6,173 nucleotides of DNA from a bacterium. GTDB taxonomy: Bacteria > Elusimicrobiota > Elusimicrobia > Elusimicrobiales > UBA9959. The stretch is from contig JAKAMO010000133.1 in assembly GCA_021812825.1 (NCBI GenBank), positions 1 through 6,173 on the forward strand. The letters run 5' to 3'. Shown here piece by piece: positions 1 through 5,813 of this stretch. Under the pieces are notes generated by a model that searched no databases, was not told the origin of the DNA, and saw only the letters and a program-made list of their open reading frames with translations. The first letter of the stretch is position 1. Every line of letters starts with the position of its first letter. A program made the translations under genes and the position numbers.

Positions 1-197
1 CCGCCGGCATAACCTCCACCAGCCGCATGGGCATACTGGCCGCCACCAACGAGCTCTACGCCGCCGTGATAGACGGCGACAAGGGGCGCGTGGTCGTGAA
101 GATAGGCCGCAACTGGGGCTGGAACCCCGGCTCGGGCTGGACGCTGGCCACCAGCGGAGACCGCTACGCGGTCTGGACCCAGCCGCTGCCGAAGTAA
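1..197 (+). CDS. Alpha-amylase-like protein, C-terminal fragment
   Basis: This is the last 64 codons of a gene that begins outside the window; the frame starts at base 3 and ends at TAA 195-197. The translated tail reads as a compact beta-sheet domain with the elements LYAAVIDG, VVVKIG, PGSGW, then SGDRYAVW, and stops five residues later. That pattern is what I know from the C-terminal beta-sheet domain of GH13 alpha-amylases of the plant-like type (Alpha-amyl_C2). The catalytic barrel would lie upstream and cannot be checked. The inferred role is hydrolysis of internal alpha-1,4 bonds in starch or glycogen; whether the enzyme is exported cannot be judged without the N-terminus. All four Ile codons are ATA. 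A terminator follows 18 bases after the stop, so this ends its transcription unit. The family call rests on a short stretch and on memory of the motif. Confidence 0.72.
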   Translation, partial: AGITSTSRMGILAATNELYAAVIDGDKGRVVVKIGRNWGWNPGSGWTLATSGDRYAVWTQPLPK

Positions 198-214
198 GGC
201 CGGGCGGCTTCCGG

Positions 215-245
215 AAAAGGCCCGCTACGGCGGGCCTTTTCCTTT
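215..245 (+). terminator. Intrinsic terminator after the amylase-like gene
   Basis: A perfect 11-bp stem (215-225 with 230-240) closes a four-base TACG loop. With the closing C-G pair this is a cUACGg tetraloop, a member of the very stable UNCG class. The 3' arm ends in TTTT and is followed by CCTTT, so the U-tract is short and interrupted. The A-run of the 5' arm pairs with the first T-run, which could let the hairpin work on the opposite strand too, although no gene points that way here. Confidence 0.85.
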
Positions 246-281
246 CGCAAGAAACGGTTCCAGACGCGGAGCTATCAACAT

Positions 282-1466
282 ATGGACATTACTACAGCCG
301 AAGCCGGGAAGATGCGTTCACTGTTCCTCCTGTCCCCGGACATCATATTTCTTAACCACGGCTCTTTCGGCGCCTGCCCCAAAGAGGTCTTCGAGGTATA
401 CCAGGCCAGGCAGCTGGAACTGGAACGCAACCCGGTGGAGTTCCTGGGCCGGCGCTCCGGGGAGCTGCTGCTGCGGGCGCGCTCGGAGCTGGGGCGGTTC
501 CTCGGCGCCAGGACGCAGGACCTGGTGTTCGTTCCGAATTCCACTTACGGCGTCAACGCGGTGGCCAAATCCCTGAAGCTGACCCCGGGGGACGAGGTGC
601 TCTCCACCGACCACGAATACGGCGCCTGCGACAATACCTGGACCCTGGCCTGCCGCGATTCCGGCGCGGCCTACGTCAAGGCGTCCATACCCCTGCCATT
701 CGACCGCGCCTCCTTCGCGGACCTGATATGGTCCCGCGTGACCCCGCGCACGCGGCTTATCTTCGTCAGCCATATCACCTCGGGCACGGCGCTGGTCTTC
801 CCGGTGGAGGAGCTGTGCGCGAGGGCCAGGGCCGCGGGCATACTCACTATGGTGGACGGGGCGCATGCTCCTGGCCAGCTGGAGCTCGACCTGGAGAAAG
901 TGGGGGCGGACTTCTACGTGGGCAACTGCCACAAGTGGCTGATGGCGCCGAAGGGCAGCGCTTTCCTGCACGTCAGGCCGGGGGCGCAGGGGTTGATAGA
1001 GGGACTCGTTACCAGCTGGGGCTACAGCGAGCGCACGGCCGCCAACGCCGACCAGGAGGCTTACGCCGGGCGGGAGCCTTTCGAGCGCCGCCACCAGTGG
1101 CAGGGCACCCGCGACATTGCGGCTTTCCTGGCGGTGCCGGCGGCCATCGAGTTCAGGCGCAAATACGGCTGGGCGGAGCGGCTGAAGGCCTGTCACGACC
1201 TGGCACTGGAGACGCAGGGCCGCGTGCTGGCGGCCAACGGCCTTGAGCCTATAGCTGCCGGCGGGGATTTCGCGCAGATGGTGCCGATACCGGTGCCGCC
1301 GGAGGGGGCGGAGCGGCTGTCCCGCTGGCTGTCCTCCGAACGCCGCATAGAAGTGCCGGTGAGCGCTTTCGGCGACCGGCGCTTCGTGCGGATATCCATA
1401 CAGCCCTACAATTCCCAGGCGGACGCCGACGTGCTCGTTGAAGCCCTGGCGGCCTACCAGTCCTGA
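282..1466 (+). CDS. Class V PLP-dependent aminotransferase, isopenicillin N epimerase-like
   Basis: A complete 394-residue fold-type I PLP enzyme, probably cytosolic. Visible landmarks: LNHGSFG at 24-30 near the N-terminus, typical of the isopenicillin N epimerase-like branch; NSTYGVNAV at 86-94 in the cofactor-phosphate region; VDGAHAPGQ at 191-199, whose D192 should bind the pyridine nitrogen; NCHKW at 215-219, whose K218 is the expected Schiff-base lysine; QGTRD at 274-278; and RFVRIS at 367-372, whose R370 is the likely substrate carboxylate ligand. Length fits the family. Known relatives act as epimerases, cysteine desulfurase-like lyases or aminotransferases, so the substrate cannot be assigned; no beta-lactam genes are nearby. 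ATG 282 is preceded by GGAG at 268-271, ten bases upstream; the next in-frame ATG (312) would leave a shorter leader with no better site. I see no clear promoter in the 36 bases between the preceding terminator and the GGAG site's start codon region, so some read-through is possible. Confidence 0.9.
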   Translation: MDITTAEAGKMRSLFLLSPDIIFLNHGSFGACPKEVFEVYQARQLELERNPVEFLGRRSGELLLRARSELGRFLGARTQDLVFVPNSTYGVNAVAKSLKLTPGDEVLSTDHEYGACDNTWTLACRDSGAAYVKASIPLPFDRASFADLIWSRVTPRTRLIFVSHITSGTALVFPVEELCARARAAGILTMVDGAHAPGQLELDLEKVGADFYVGNCHKWLMAPKGSAFLHVRPGAQGLIEGLVTSWGYSERTAANADQEAYAGREPFERRHQWQGTRDIAAFLAVPAAIEFRRKYGWAERLKACHDLALETQGRVLAANGLEPIAAGGDFAQMVPIPVPPEGAERLSRWLSSERRIEVPVSAFGDRRFVRISIQPYNSQADADVLVEALAAYQS

Positions 1467-1519
1467 ACGTCCAAAAATGACTAATATGCAGCCGCGCAAT
1501 TGAAAGGTTATTTGAACAA

Positions 1520-1547
1520 GAAAAGCCCCGGGGGACCGGGGCTTTTC
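1520..1547. terminator. Bidirectional intrinsic terminator between convergent genes
   Basis: A perfect 12-bp stem (1520-1531 with 1536-1547) closes a GGGA loop, which fits the GNRA tetraloop pattern. The arm ends are AAAA and TTTT, and T-rich sequence lies beyond on both strands: TTTTCGTT on the plus strand, and TTTTCTTGTT when read on the minus strand. It lies 53 bases after the aminotransferase stop and 18 bases beyond the carbamoyltransferase stop, so it can serve both. Confidence 0.9.
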
Positions 1548-1565
1548 GTTCCGCGGGGCGGCCCG

Positions 1566-2570
1566 TCAGGCGCCCAGAGTGGCCACCATCACGGCCTTGA
1601 TGGTGTGCATACGGTTCTCAGCCTGGTCGAACGCTATGCACGCGGGCGACTCGAAGACGTCCTCCGTCACCTCTATGCCGTTCTTCAGTCCGAACTGCTC
1701 CGAGACCTGCGCGCCCACCTTGGTGTCGGCGTTGTGGAAGGCGGGCAGGCAGTGCATGAACTTCACGTTCCTGTTGCCGGTCTTCTTCATCATGGCCGGG
1801 TTCACCTGGTAGGGCTTAAGCAGCTTGATGCGCTCGGCCCACACTTCCTTCGGCTCGCCCATCGACACCCAGACGTCGGTGTGCAGGTAGTCCACGCCCT
1901 TCACGGCGGCCTCCACCTTGTCGGTCACGGTGACGCGGGCTCCGGAGGTCCTGGCTATCTCCTTGCACCTGGCGACGAGCTCGGCGTCCGGCTGCAGGCC
2001 CTTCGGCGCGCCTATGCGCACGTCCATGCCGAGTATCGAGCCGACGACCAGCAGCGAGCGGCCCATGTTGAAGCGGGCGTCGCCCACGTAGGCGTAGGCT
2101 ATCTTGGAAAGCGGCTTGTCGCAGTGCTCCGTCATCGTCAGCACGTCGGCGAGCATCTGCGTGGGGTGCCACTGGTTGGTCAGGCCGTTCCAGACCGGAA
2201 CGCCGGCGTACTTGGCCAGCTCCTCCACTATCTCCTGGCCGAAGCCGCGGTACTCTATGCCGTCGTACATGCGCCCGAGCACGCGGGCCGTGTCCTTTAC
2301 GGTCTCCTTGTGGCCCATCTGGCTGCCGGTCGGCTCCAGGTAGGTCACGTGCGCGCCCTGGTCGTGCGCGGCCACCTCGAAAGCGCAGCGGGTGCGGGTG
2401 GAGGTCTTCTCGAAGATCAGCGCTATGTTCTTGCCCTTGAGGCGCTGCCGCTCGGTGCCGGCGTACTTGGCGGCCTTGAGGTCCGCCGCCAGTTTCAGCA
2501 GGAAGACCAGTTCCTCCCGGGTGAAGTCCAGCTCCTTGAGGAAATGCCTGTTGCGAAGATTGAATGCCAT
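1566..2570 (-). CDS. argF: Ornithine carbamoyltransferase
   Basis: It transfers the carbamoyl group of carbamoyl phosphate to ornithine, giving citrulline and phosphate, in the cytosol as a trimer by family precedent. The protein has 334 residues, the usual length. Intact motifs: STRTR at 57-61 and HPTQ at 135-138 for carbamoyl phosphate; N168 in GDARFNMG; D232 with S236-M237 in DVWVSMG for ornithine; HCLP at 273-276 with catalytic C274; R320 in [12 protein letters not shown]. The start at 2570 gives [12 protein letters not shown] and has an AAAGGAG site seven bases upstream; the longer reading from 2594 would place that site inside the gene. Anabolic (ArgF) and catabolic (ArcB) enzymes share these motifs. 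Several stretches ([36 protein letters not shown]) remind me more of ArcB-type proteins, but no arcA or arcC is in view, so argF is a default name. The gene has a candidate promoter of its own and ends at a shared terminator. Confidence 0.97.
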   Translation of the reverse strand: MAFNLRNRHFLKELDFTREELVFLLKLAADLKAAKYAGTERQRLKGKNIALIFEKTSTRTRCAFEVAAHDQGAHVTYLEPTGSQMGHKETVKDTARVLGRMYDGIEYRGFGQEIVEELAKYAGVPVWNGLTNQWHPTQMLADVLTMTEHCDKPLSKIAYAYVGDARFNMGRSLLVVGSILGMDVRIGAPKGLQPDAELVARCKEIARTSGARVTVTDKVEAAVKGVDYLHTDVWVSMGEPKEVWAERIKLLKPYQVNPAMMKKTGNRNVKFMHCLPAFHNADTKVGAQVSEQFGLKNGIEVTEDVFESPACIAFDQAENRMHTIKAVMVATLGA

Positions 2571-2577
2571 TTCGGTT

Positions 2578-2584
2578 CTCCTTT
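2578..2584 (-). promoter_or_regulatory. Ribosome binding site deciding the argF start
   Basis: AAAGGAG on the minus strand, seven bases before ATG at 2570. It is the strongest Shine-Dalgarno match in the window and fixes the start at 2570 rather than 2594. Confidence 0.85.
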
Positions 2585-2629
2585 GTCTGCTCAATTAAAT
2601 CTTTGCGGGCCGCTCCGGCGCCTGGGGAT

Positions 2630-2635
2630 ATTATA
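2630..2635 (-). promoter_or_regulatory. Candidate -10 element for argF
   Basis: A perfect TATAAT on the minus strand in the 93-base gap between the ChaN-like stop and argF. Transcription would start near 2623, giving a leader of about 53 bases that contains the ribosome site. No convincing -35 hexamer is found at 16-18 bases upstream, where the sequence is GC-only, so the element may be weak or activator-dependent. No U-rich terminator is seen between the two genes on this strand, so read-through from the ChaN-like gene is also possible. Confidence 0.5.
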
Positions 2636-2663
2636 CCCTTTTGGCCGCCGGCCGCCCGTCGGG

Positions 2664-3680
2664 CTACCTGCCGGCCGCGGCCGGAGCGGCTGTACTGGCC
2701 TGCACGGGCGCGGCGGCGGGCGGGACGGGGTGCTTTATGTACCAGATGTAGTTGGCCGCGTTCTTGTTCGCGTCAGGCAGCTTCGCCGGACAGGAATCGG
2801 CCTGCTCGGTGTAGAAAGAGACCTGGCGCAGCTTCCCGGTGCGCGCTTTCACCGAGGCCGGGATGGCCGCGTTGTACATCAGGTGGCCGTTGCCGGTGAT
2901 GACGAGCACGGCGAAGCCGGGGTTCGCGGCGATGAAATCGGCTATGCGGGCGCCCATCGCCTCGTTCCAGGCGCCCATCGAGGCCCGGTAGTTCTCGAAA
3001 GCGAGGTCCTTCGGCGCCGCGGTGCCCGAATGCATCGTGAACGACTCCTTGAGATATTCGTTGTACTTCTTGTGGGAGGTGATGTTGACCTCCTTGGGCA
3101 GGGCCTGCCTCTCCTCGGCCGTCAGGCTCTGCAGGCCGCCGCGGGCTATCTTGGAGACGATGGCCTTGGGGATGTTCAGCGCCAGGCCGCGCAGGCCGTT
3201 GGCCGCCGCGAAGTCCAGCAGCGGCTTGTACAGCGAATAGTCGAACCCCTTTCCGCTCTGCCAGCCGGTCTTTTCCTGGAACTCGGCCTCGCTTATCTTC
3301 CCTGTCAGGTAGTCGTCCAGCGCCGGCTGGGCCGTGTAGTCCAGCATCTCCAGGGCCACCGCTATCCGGCTGCCGCGGGCTATGCGCAGCGCCTTCAGGG
3401 CCTCCAGCTGGGCCCGGTGGTCCTGCTCCTCGTCGTGGGTCTCCCCGACGTAGATCACGTCGTTCTTCCAGAGCACGGCCTTGAAGGCCGCTTCCCCCGA
3501 GTAGGACTTGCCGGACTGGGCTCCCAGGATGCAGAAACCGGGGGTGGAGGTGGTCAGGATTATAGGAGCTTCCGGCGTCGCCGGCGCCTTGCGGTCCGCC
3601 ACGTTGGCCGCCGGCTTCTTGACCGCGGCCGACAGGCAGGCCGGCAGCAGGAGCGGCAGCAGAAAGGAAGATAGTTTCAT
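2664..3680 (-). CDS. ChaN/DUF399-like exported protein (Tiki superfamily)
   Basis: A complete 338-residue protein. Its N-terminus is an export signal: K2, a hydrophobic run at 3-14, then LPAC at 12-15, a tolerable lipobox with C15 as possible lipid anchor; cleavage by signal peptidase I around SAA (17-19) is the alternative. The main domain (about 70-290) shows VIYVGETHDEEQDH at 75-88, VALEMLDY at 108-115, YKPLLDFA with LRGLALNIP further on, and ITGNGHLMYN at 261-270. GETHD, the ALEM segment and GxGH are the hallmarks I associate with the ChaN/DUF399 haem-binding family, related to Tiki and erythromycin-esterase-like proteins. Proposed roles include iron or haem uptake, but function is unsettled and no haem or TonB genes are nearby. 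The C-terminus from 318 is a Pro/Ala-rich tail. The start at 3680 is chosen because the signal peptide begins there; the upstream TTG reading (3722) adds an unlikely extension. No Shine-Dalgarno site precedes it. Confidence 0.85.
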   Translation of the reverse strand: MKLSSFLLPLLLPACLSAAVKKPAANVADRKAPATPEAPIILTTSTPGFCILGAQSGKSYSGEAAFKAVLWKNDVIYVGETHDEEQDHRAQLEALKALRIARGSRIAVALEMLDYTAQPALDDYLTGKISEAEFQEKTGWQSGKGFDYSLYKPLLDFAAANGLRGLALNIPKAIVSKIARGGLQSLTAEERQALPKEVNITSHKKYNEYLKESFTMHSGTAAPKDLAFENYRASMGAWNEAMGARIADFIAANPGFAVLVITGNGHLMYNAAIPASVKARTGKLRQVSFYTEQADSCPAKLPDANKNAANYIWYIKHPVPPAAAPVQASTAAPAAAGR

Positions 3681-3687
3681 GCCATAA

Positions 3688-3693
3688 ATTATA
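3688..3693 (-). promoter_or_regulatory. Candidate -10 element very close to the ChaN-like start
   Basis: A perfect TATAAT on the minus strand with only seven bases (TTATGGC) between it and the ATG at 3680. Transcription from it would begin at or next to the start codon, which agrees with the absence of a ribosome site and suggests a leaderless message. No good -35 lies at 16-18 bases; TTGCCA (3717-3722) is 23 bases away, too far for a standard promoter. Confidence 0.45.
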
Positions 3694-3729
3694 GTAAAAG
3701 CGCGGCCGCCGGGACTTGGCAACTCCCCC

Positions 3730-3741
3730 TTGACAGGTCAA
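3730..3741. promoter_or_regulatory. Possible operator: dyad over the -35 element
   Basis: TTGAC-AG-GTCAA, a perfect 5-bp inverted repeat with a two-base centre, exactly covers the -35 hexamer and the next six bases. Such placement would let a dimeric repressor block polymerase. The half-sites are short and half of the dyad is the -35 consensus itself, so chance is a real alternative. Confidence 0.3.
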
Positions 3742-3758
3742 TTTGCCGGGGTTATACT
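3730..3758 (+). promoter_or_regulatory. Near-consensus sigma70-type promoter for the metallopeptidase unit
   Basis: TTGACA at 3730-3735, a 17-base spacer, and TATACT at 3753-3758: a perfect -35, ideal spacing and a -10 with one mismatch. Transcription is expected near A3765, giving a leader of about 64 bases before ATG 3829. It shows that the longer open frame beginning at 3730 contains the promoter and cannot be the real gene start. Confidence 0.85.
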
Positions 3759-3765
3759 ATCGTTA

Positions 3766-3785
3766 CCGGTCGCGAGGACGACCGG
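3766..3785 (+). other. Stem-loop at the 5' end of the predicted leader
   Basis: CCGGTCG (3766-3772) pairs perfectly with CGACCGG (3779-3785) around a CGAGGA loop. It begins one base after the predicted transcription start, a position at which hairpins often protect messages from 5'-end decay. The loop carries GAGG, a Shine-Dalgarno-like sequence, but is too far from the ATG to act as the ribosome site. No riboswitch class is recognised. Confidence 0.45.
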
Positions 3786-3828
3786 CCGCGTCAGGCGATA
3801 CTCCCGGAGCGGGGGTTCGGGGAAAAAA

Positions 3829-5109
3829 ATGAAGCCTTCAGCCGTTCTGCTCTCGGCCGTGCTCCTGTTCCCGGCGGGGATCGTTTCCGCCGGGGAGGAT
3901 GACGGCGTCCCGTGGGGCTCGGCCGACTACGCCCAGGAGTTCAGCTATCTGCGCGAGTCCTCGCCGGAGCTCGAGGAGAGCTGGGATTCCCTGGGGGAGA
4001 AGGATCAGAAAATCCGCCTGCAGAACGTAAAGGCGCCCGCCGCGGAACGCTACAAGGAAGTGCTGGCCGACTACAAGGAGGCCATGAAGAAGTGGGACTT
4101 GCGCGAGCTGCAGAAGGCCCTGGAAGGCGACCCCAAAGCCAGGGCGGGGACTTTCTCCAACTGGATAGACGACGAGGCCGCCGAAGCCTACCTGCGCAAG
4201 TTCTCGGCGGTAAGGTCCACGCTGCGCAAGGCGGAGACCCAGCCCCTTGAGGAGGCTGACGTGGCGGTGCTGGAGCGGTACCTGCTCCCGGAGGTCGTGG
4301 AGACCGTCAAGACCGCCAAGGCGTCTTACGACAAGGACGCGGGGGTCAAGCCTAAGGCGGCCTGCTCGGTCGCTCCCTCCGGAGGGTTGGACCATCTGGC
4401 CGGCAGCGGCGGCGGGAATATAGAGAGCGGGGACCTCTCCGGTTTCTACGATAACGCGGACCAGCACGGCGGGACCGGGACGCCCGGCGGCGCCGCCGGC
4501 GCTCCCGGGACCGGCGACGGCAAGATCCTGGCGCTGGCCGCGGACAGGGGCTCCACGGCCTCCACCATCAAGCACACGGCCCCTGAAAGCATAGGCGGTT
4601 CGGACGGCGATAACGGTCCGGCCAAGGTGAAGAGCGGAAAAGGGCGCCCGCTGAACGACACCGAGCTGGAGGCGGCGCGCAGCATTTACGGCGACAAGAT
4701 AGACTACTCGAAGGTGAGGATCATAACCGGCAAGGACATGACGCTGTGGGGGCGCATCCTTACCCACGGCGGGGCCGCCGTAACTTGGGGAAATACTATA
4801 TATTACCCTAACGAGAACGGCGTCTCCGTTTACAACCCGGAGACCATGACGGACTGGAACGTGCACGAAATGACCCATGTCTACCAGTACCAGAAGGACG
4901 GCTGGAGCTACGCCGCCAAGTCCGTGATAGAGCAGCTGCGCAAGGGGCAGGGTGCTTATTCGTATCAGCTGGAGCCCGGCAAGCCTTTCAATAAGTACGG
5001 GATAGAGCAGCAGGCCCGCATGGTGCAGGATTACTACTCAGGCTCGCTCTCCGACGCCGACAGCGAGCAGGTAGCGGCCCTGCTGCGCGCGCAGGGACTG
5101 CTTAAATAG
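3829..5109 (+). CDS. Secreted HExxH metallopeptidase-like protein, DUF4157/Tox-MPTase-like
   Basis: A complete 426-residue exported protein. Order of parts: signal peptide 1-21 (cleavage after VSA); a charged, probably helical region about 30-170 rich in Glu, Lys and Leu; a Gly/Ala/Pro/Ser-rich linker about 180-272; and a C-terminal domain 274-426. That domain starts PLNDTELEAARSIYG, continues DYSKVRIITG (292-301) and GNTIYYPNE (321-329), and carries HEMTHVYQYQ at 346-355, with H346 and H350 as zinc ligands and E347 as catalytic base; E393 in YGIEQQA is a plausible third ligand. The arrangement resembles DUF4157/Tox-MPTase domains known from contractile-injection and Rhs/VgrG-type proteins, here without any delivery module. 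Substrate is unknown. Start 3829 gives the signal peptide directly, with CGGGGA at 3818-3823 as a modest ribosome site; the frame opens further upstream only through the promoter. A lipoprotein follows after 22 bases. Zinc and activity are inferred from motifs. Confidence 0.8.
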   Translation: MKPSAVLLSAVLLFPAGIVSAGEDDGVPWGSADYAQEFSYLRESSPELEESWDSLGEKDQKIRLQNVKAPAAERYKEVLADYKEAMKKWDLRELQKALEGDPKARAGTFSNWIDDEAAEAYLRKFSAVRSTLRKAETQPLEEADVAVLERYLLPEVVETVKTAKASYDKDAGVKPKAACSVAPSGGLDHLAGSGGGNIESGDLSGFYDNADQHGGTGTPGGAAGAPGTGDGKILALAADRGSTASTIKHTAPESIGGSDGDNGPAKVKSGKGRPLNDTELEAARSIYGDKIDYSKVRIITGKDMTLWGRILTHGGAAVTWGNTIYYPNENGVSVYNPETMTDWNVHEMTHVYQYQKDGWSYAAKSVIEQLRKGQGAYSYQLEPGKPFNKYGIEQQARMVQDYYSGSLSDADSEQVAALLRAQGLLK

Positions 5110-5131
5110 GGGCCCCTGAACCGGGAAAATT

Positions 5132-5671
5132 ATGACGCGAAACGCGATACGGCTTATCCTGCTTCTTCTCCTGGCGGCTTGCGCCCCGCAGGCGCGCGCC
5201 GCCAAGATGGTGCCGGTGGACGTGGTCATGATGAAGGGGGAGCTGTATTTCGTGCTGGAAGAGCCCTGCCCCATAGAGTTCGTGCGCCTGTCGGAGGCGC
5301 AAAAGGACAAGAAACCCGGACCCCGCAAGGTAAAAGCCCTCTGGCTGCTGGGCTTCGATATGTCGGCCCCGGTGAAGGACCGGAAGCCGCCCGTCCTCAG
5401 CCAGATAAAATACGCCAGGAAATACCCTGAATTCACGCGCGTGGAAGGTCCCAAAAGGCTGAAGCGGAACGTGGAATATCTCGTGGAGATAAACAGCGGC
5501 GACAAGATGGCCCGCGCGACCTTCTATATCTCCTCCGAAACGAAGGCGGTCGTGCCCGAACCGGCGTTCGAGCGCCAGAAAGGCCGGGTCTATACCCTGA
5601 AGGAAGAAAAGGACGGCACGAAGACGCTGGTGCTGGAGGAGAAGGAAAAGCCGGAAAAACAGGAAAAGTAA
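5132..5671 (+). CDS. Small lipoprotein of unknown function
   Basis: A complete 179-residue protein I do not recognise with confidence. A short N-terminus with R3 and R7, a leucine run at 8-14 and the lipobox LAAC at 14-17 mark it as a lipoprotein anchored through C17. Residue 18 is Ala, not Asp, which in enteric rules favours outer-membrane sorting. The mature part alternates short hydrophobic strands (VDVVMMKGELYFVL, ALWLLGFDM, VEYLVEIN, ATFYIS) with charged turns, suggesting a small beta-rich fold; C46 is its only other cysteine. The tail from 155 is Lys/Glu-rich. It begins 22 bases after the metallopeptidase-like gene with no promoter or terminator between, so both probably share one message. 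GGGA at 5123-5126 is a weak ribosome site. It may be a partner, chaperone or immunity protein for the upstream product; that rests on position only. Confidence 0.85.
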   Translation: MTRNAIRLILLLLLAACAPQARAAKMVPVDVVMMKGELYFVLEEPCPIEFVRLSEAQKDKKPGPRKVKALWLLGFDMSAPVKDRKPPVLSQIKYARKYPEFTRVEGPKRLKRNVEYLVEINSGDKMARATFYISSETKAVVPEPAFERQKGRVYTLKEEKDGTKTLVLEEKEKPEKQEK

Positions 5672-5688
5672 GGTCCGTGCCGTCCCGG

Positions 5689-5721
5689 AGGACCGCCGGC
5701 TGCCCCGGCGGTCCTTTTTTT
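5689..5721 (+). terminator. Strong intrinsic terminator after the lipoprotein
   Basis: An 11-bp stem (5689-5699 with 5705-5715), ten pairs GC-rich and perfect plus an A-T pair, closes a CTGCC loop and runs straight into seven T residues (5715-5721). It lies 17 bases after the stop codon and ends the unit that starts at the 3730 promoter. Confidence 0.95.
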
Positions 5722-5807
5722 GCGTCCCGTTGGGCCCATATGACCATGTCCCTAAATACGGCCTCCCGGTAGGCCCTTGGCCGCTGTCGGAGAGCCGCCG
5801 GAGCCGC

Positions 5808-5813
5808 TATACT
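5808..5813 (+). promoter_or_regulatory. Candidate -10 element for the clostripain-like gene
   Basis: TATACT, with transcription expected near 5820 and a leader of about 21 bases containing the ribosome site. The nine bases TATACTATC are identical to those at the -10 of the metallopeptidase promoter (3753-3761). The best -35 at 17-18 bases is poor (CTGTCG). The rest of the stretch from 5722 shows only a small hairpin (GGCCT 5760-5764 with AGGCC 5771-5775) and no gene. Confidence 0.55.

Noticed and set aside
318..1499. A 393-codon minus-strand open frame opposite the aminotransferase
   Set aside because: Arg/Gly/His-rich composition, no motif, no ribosome site, and fully covered by a well-supported gene.
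2571..2594. Eight-codon extension of argF at its N-terminus
   Set aside because: The AAAGGAG ribosome site lies inside this extension and points to the start at 2570, which also matches the usual family length.
2643..2663. Hairpin-like GGCC repeats between the ChaN-like stop and argF as a terminator
   Set aside because: Arms are only four bases and the minus-strand sequence that follows is A/G-rich rather than U-rich.
1500..3674. A 724-codon plus-strand open frame
   Set aside because: It lies antisense to argF and the ChaN-like gene, which have clear family motifs. Its translation is rich in Gly, His, Leu, Arg and Val without recognisable motifs, and it runs through the terminator hairpin. 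Long antisense frames are expected in GC-rich coding DNA.
3730..3828. N-terminal extension of the metallopeptidase-like gene by 33 codons
   Set aside because: The segment holds the promoter and leader hairpin, and using it would bury the signal peptide that starts at 3829.
4470..4515. GC-rich inverted repeats (GGCGGCGCCGCCGG and nearby CCCGGGACCGG)
   Set aside because: They encode the Gly/Ala/Pro linker of the metallopeptidase-like protein; codon composition explains them, and no T-run follows.
3838..4878. A 346-codon minus-strand open frame opposite the metallopeptidase-like gene
   Set aside because: Shadow frame: the plus strand carries a signal peptide and the HEMTH motif, while this frame has neither a motif nor a start signal.
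5108..5117. Palindrome AGGGGCCCCT across the stop codon of the metallopeptidase-like gene
   Set aside because: It has no loop and no U-tract, and lies within a short intergenic gap. A 10-base GC palindrome is not surprising in this composition.
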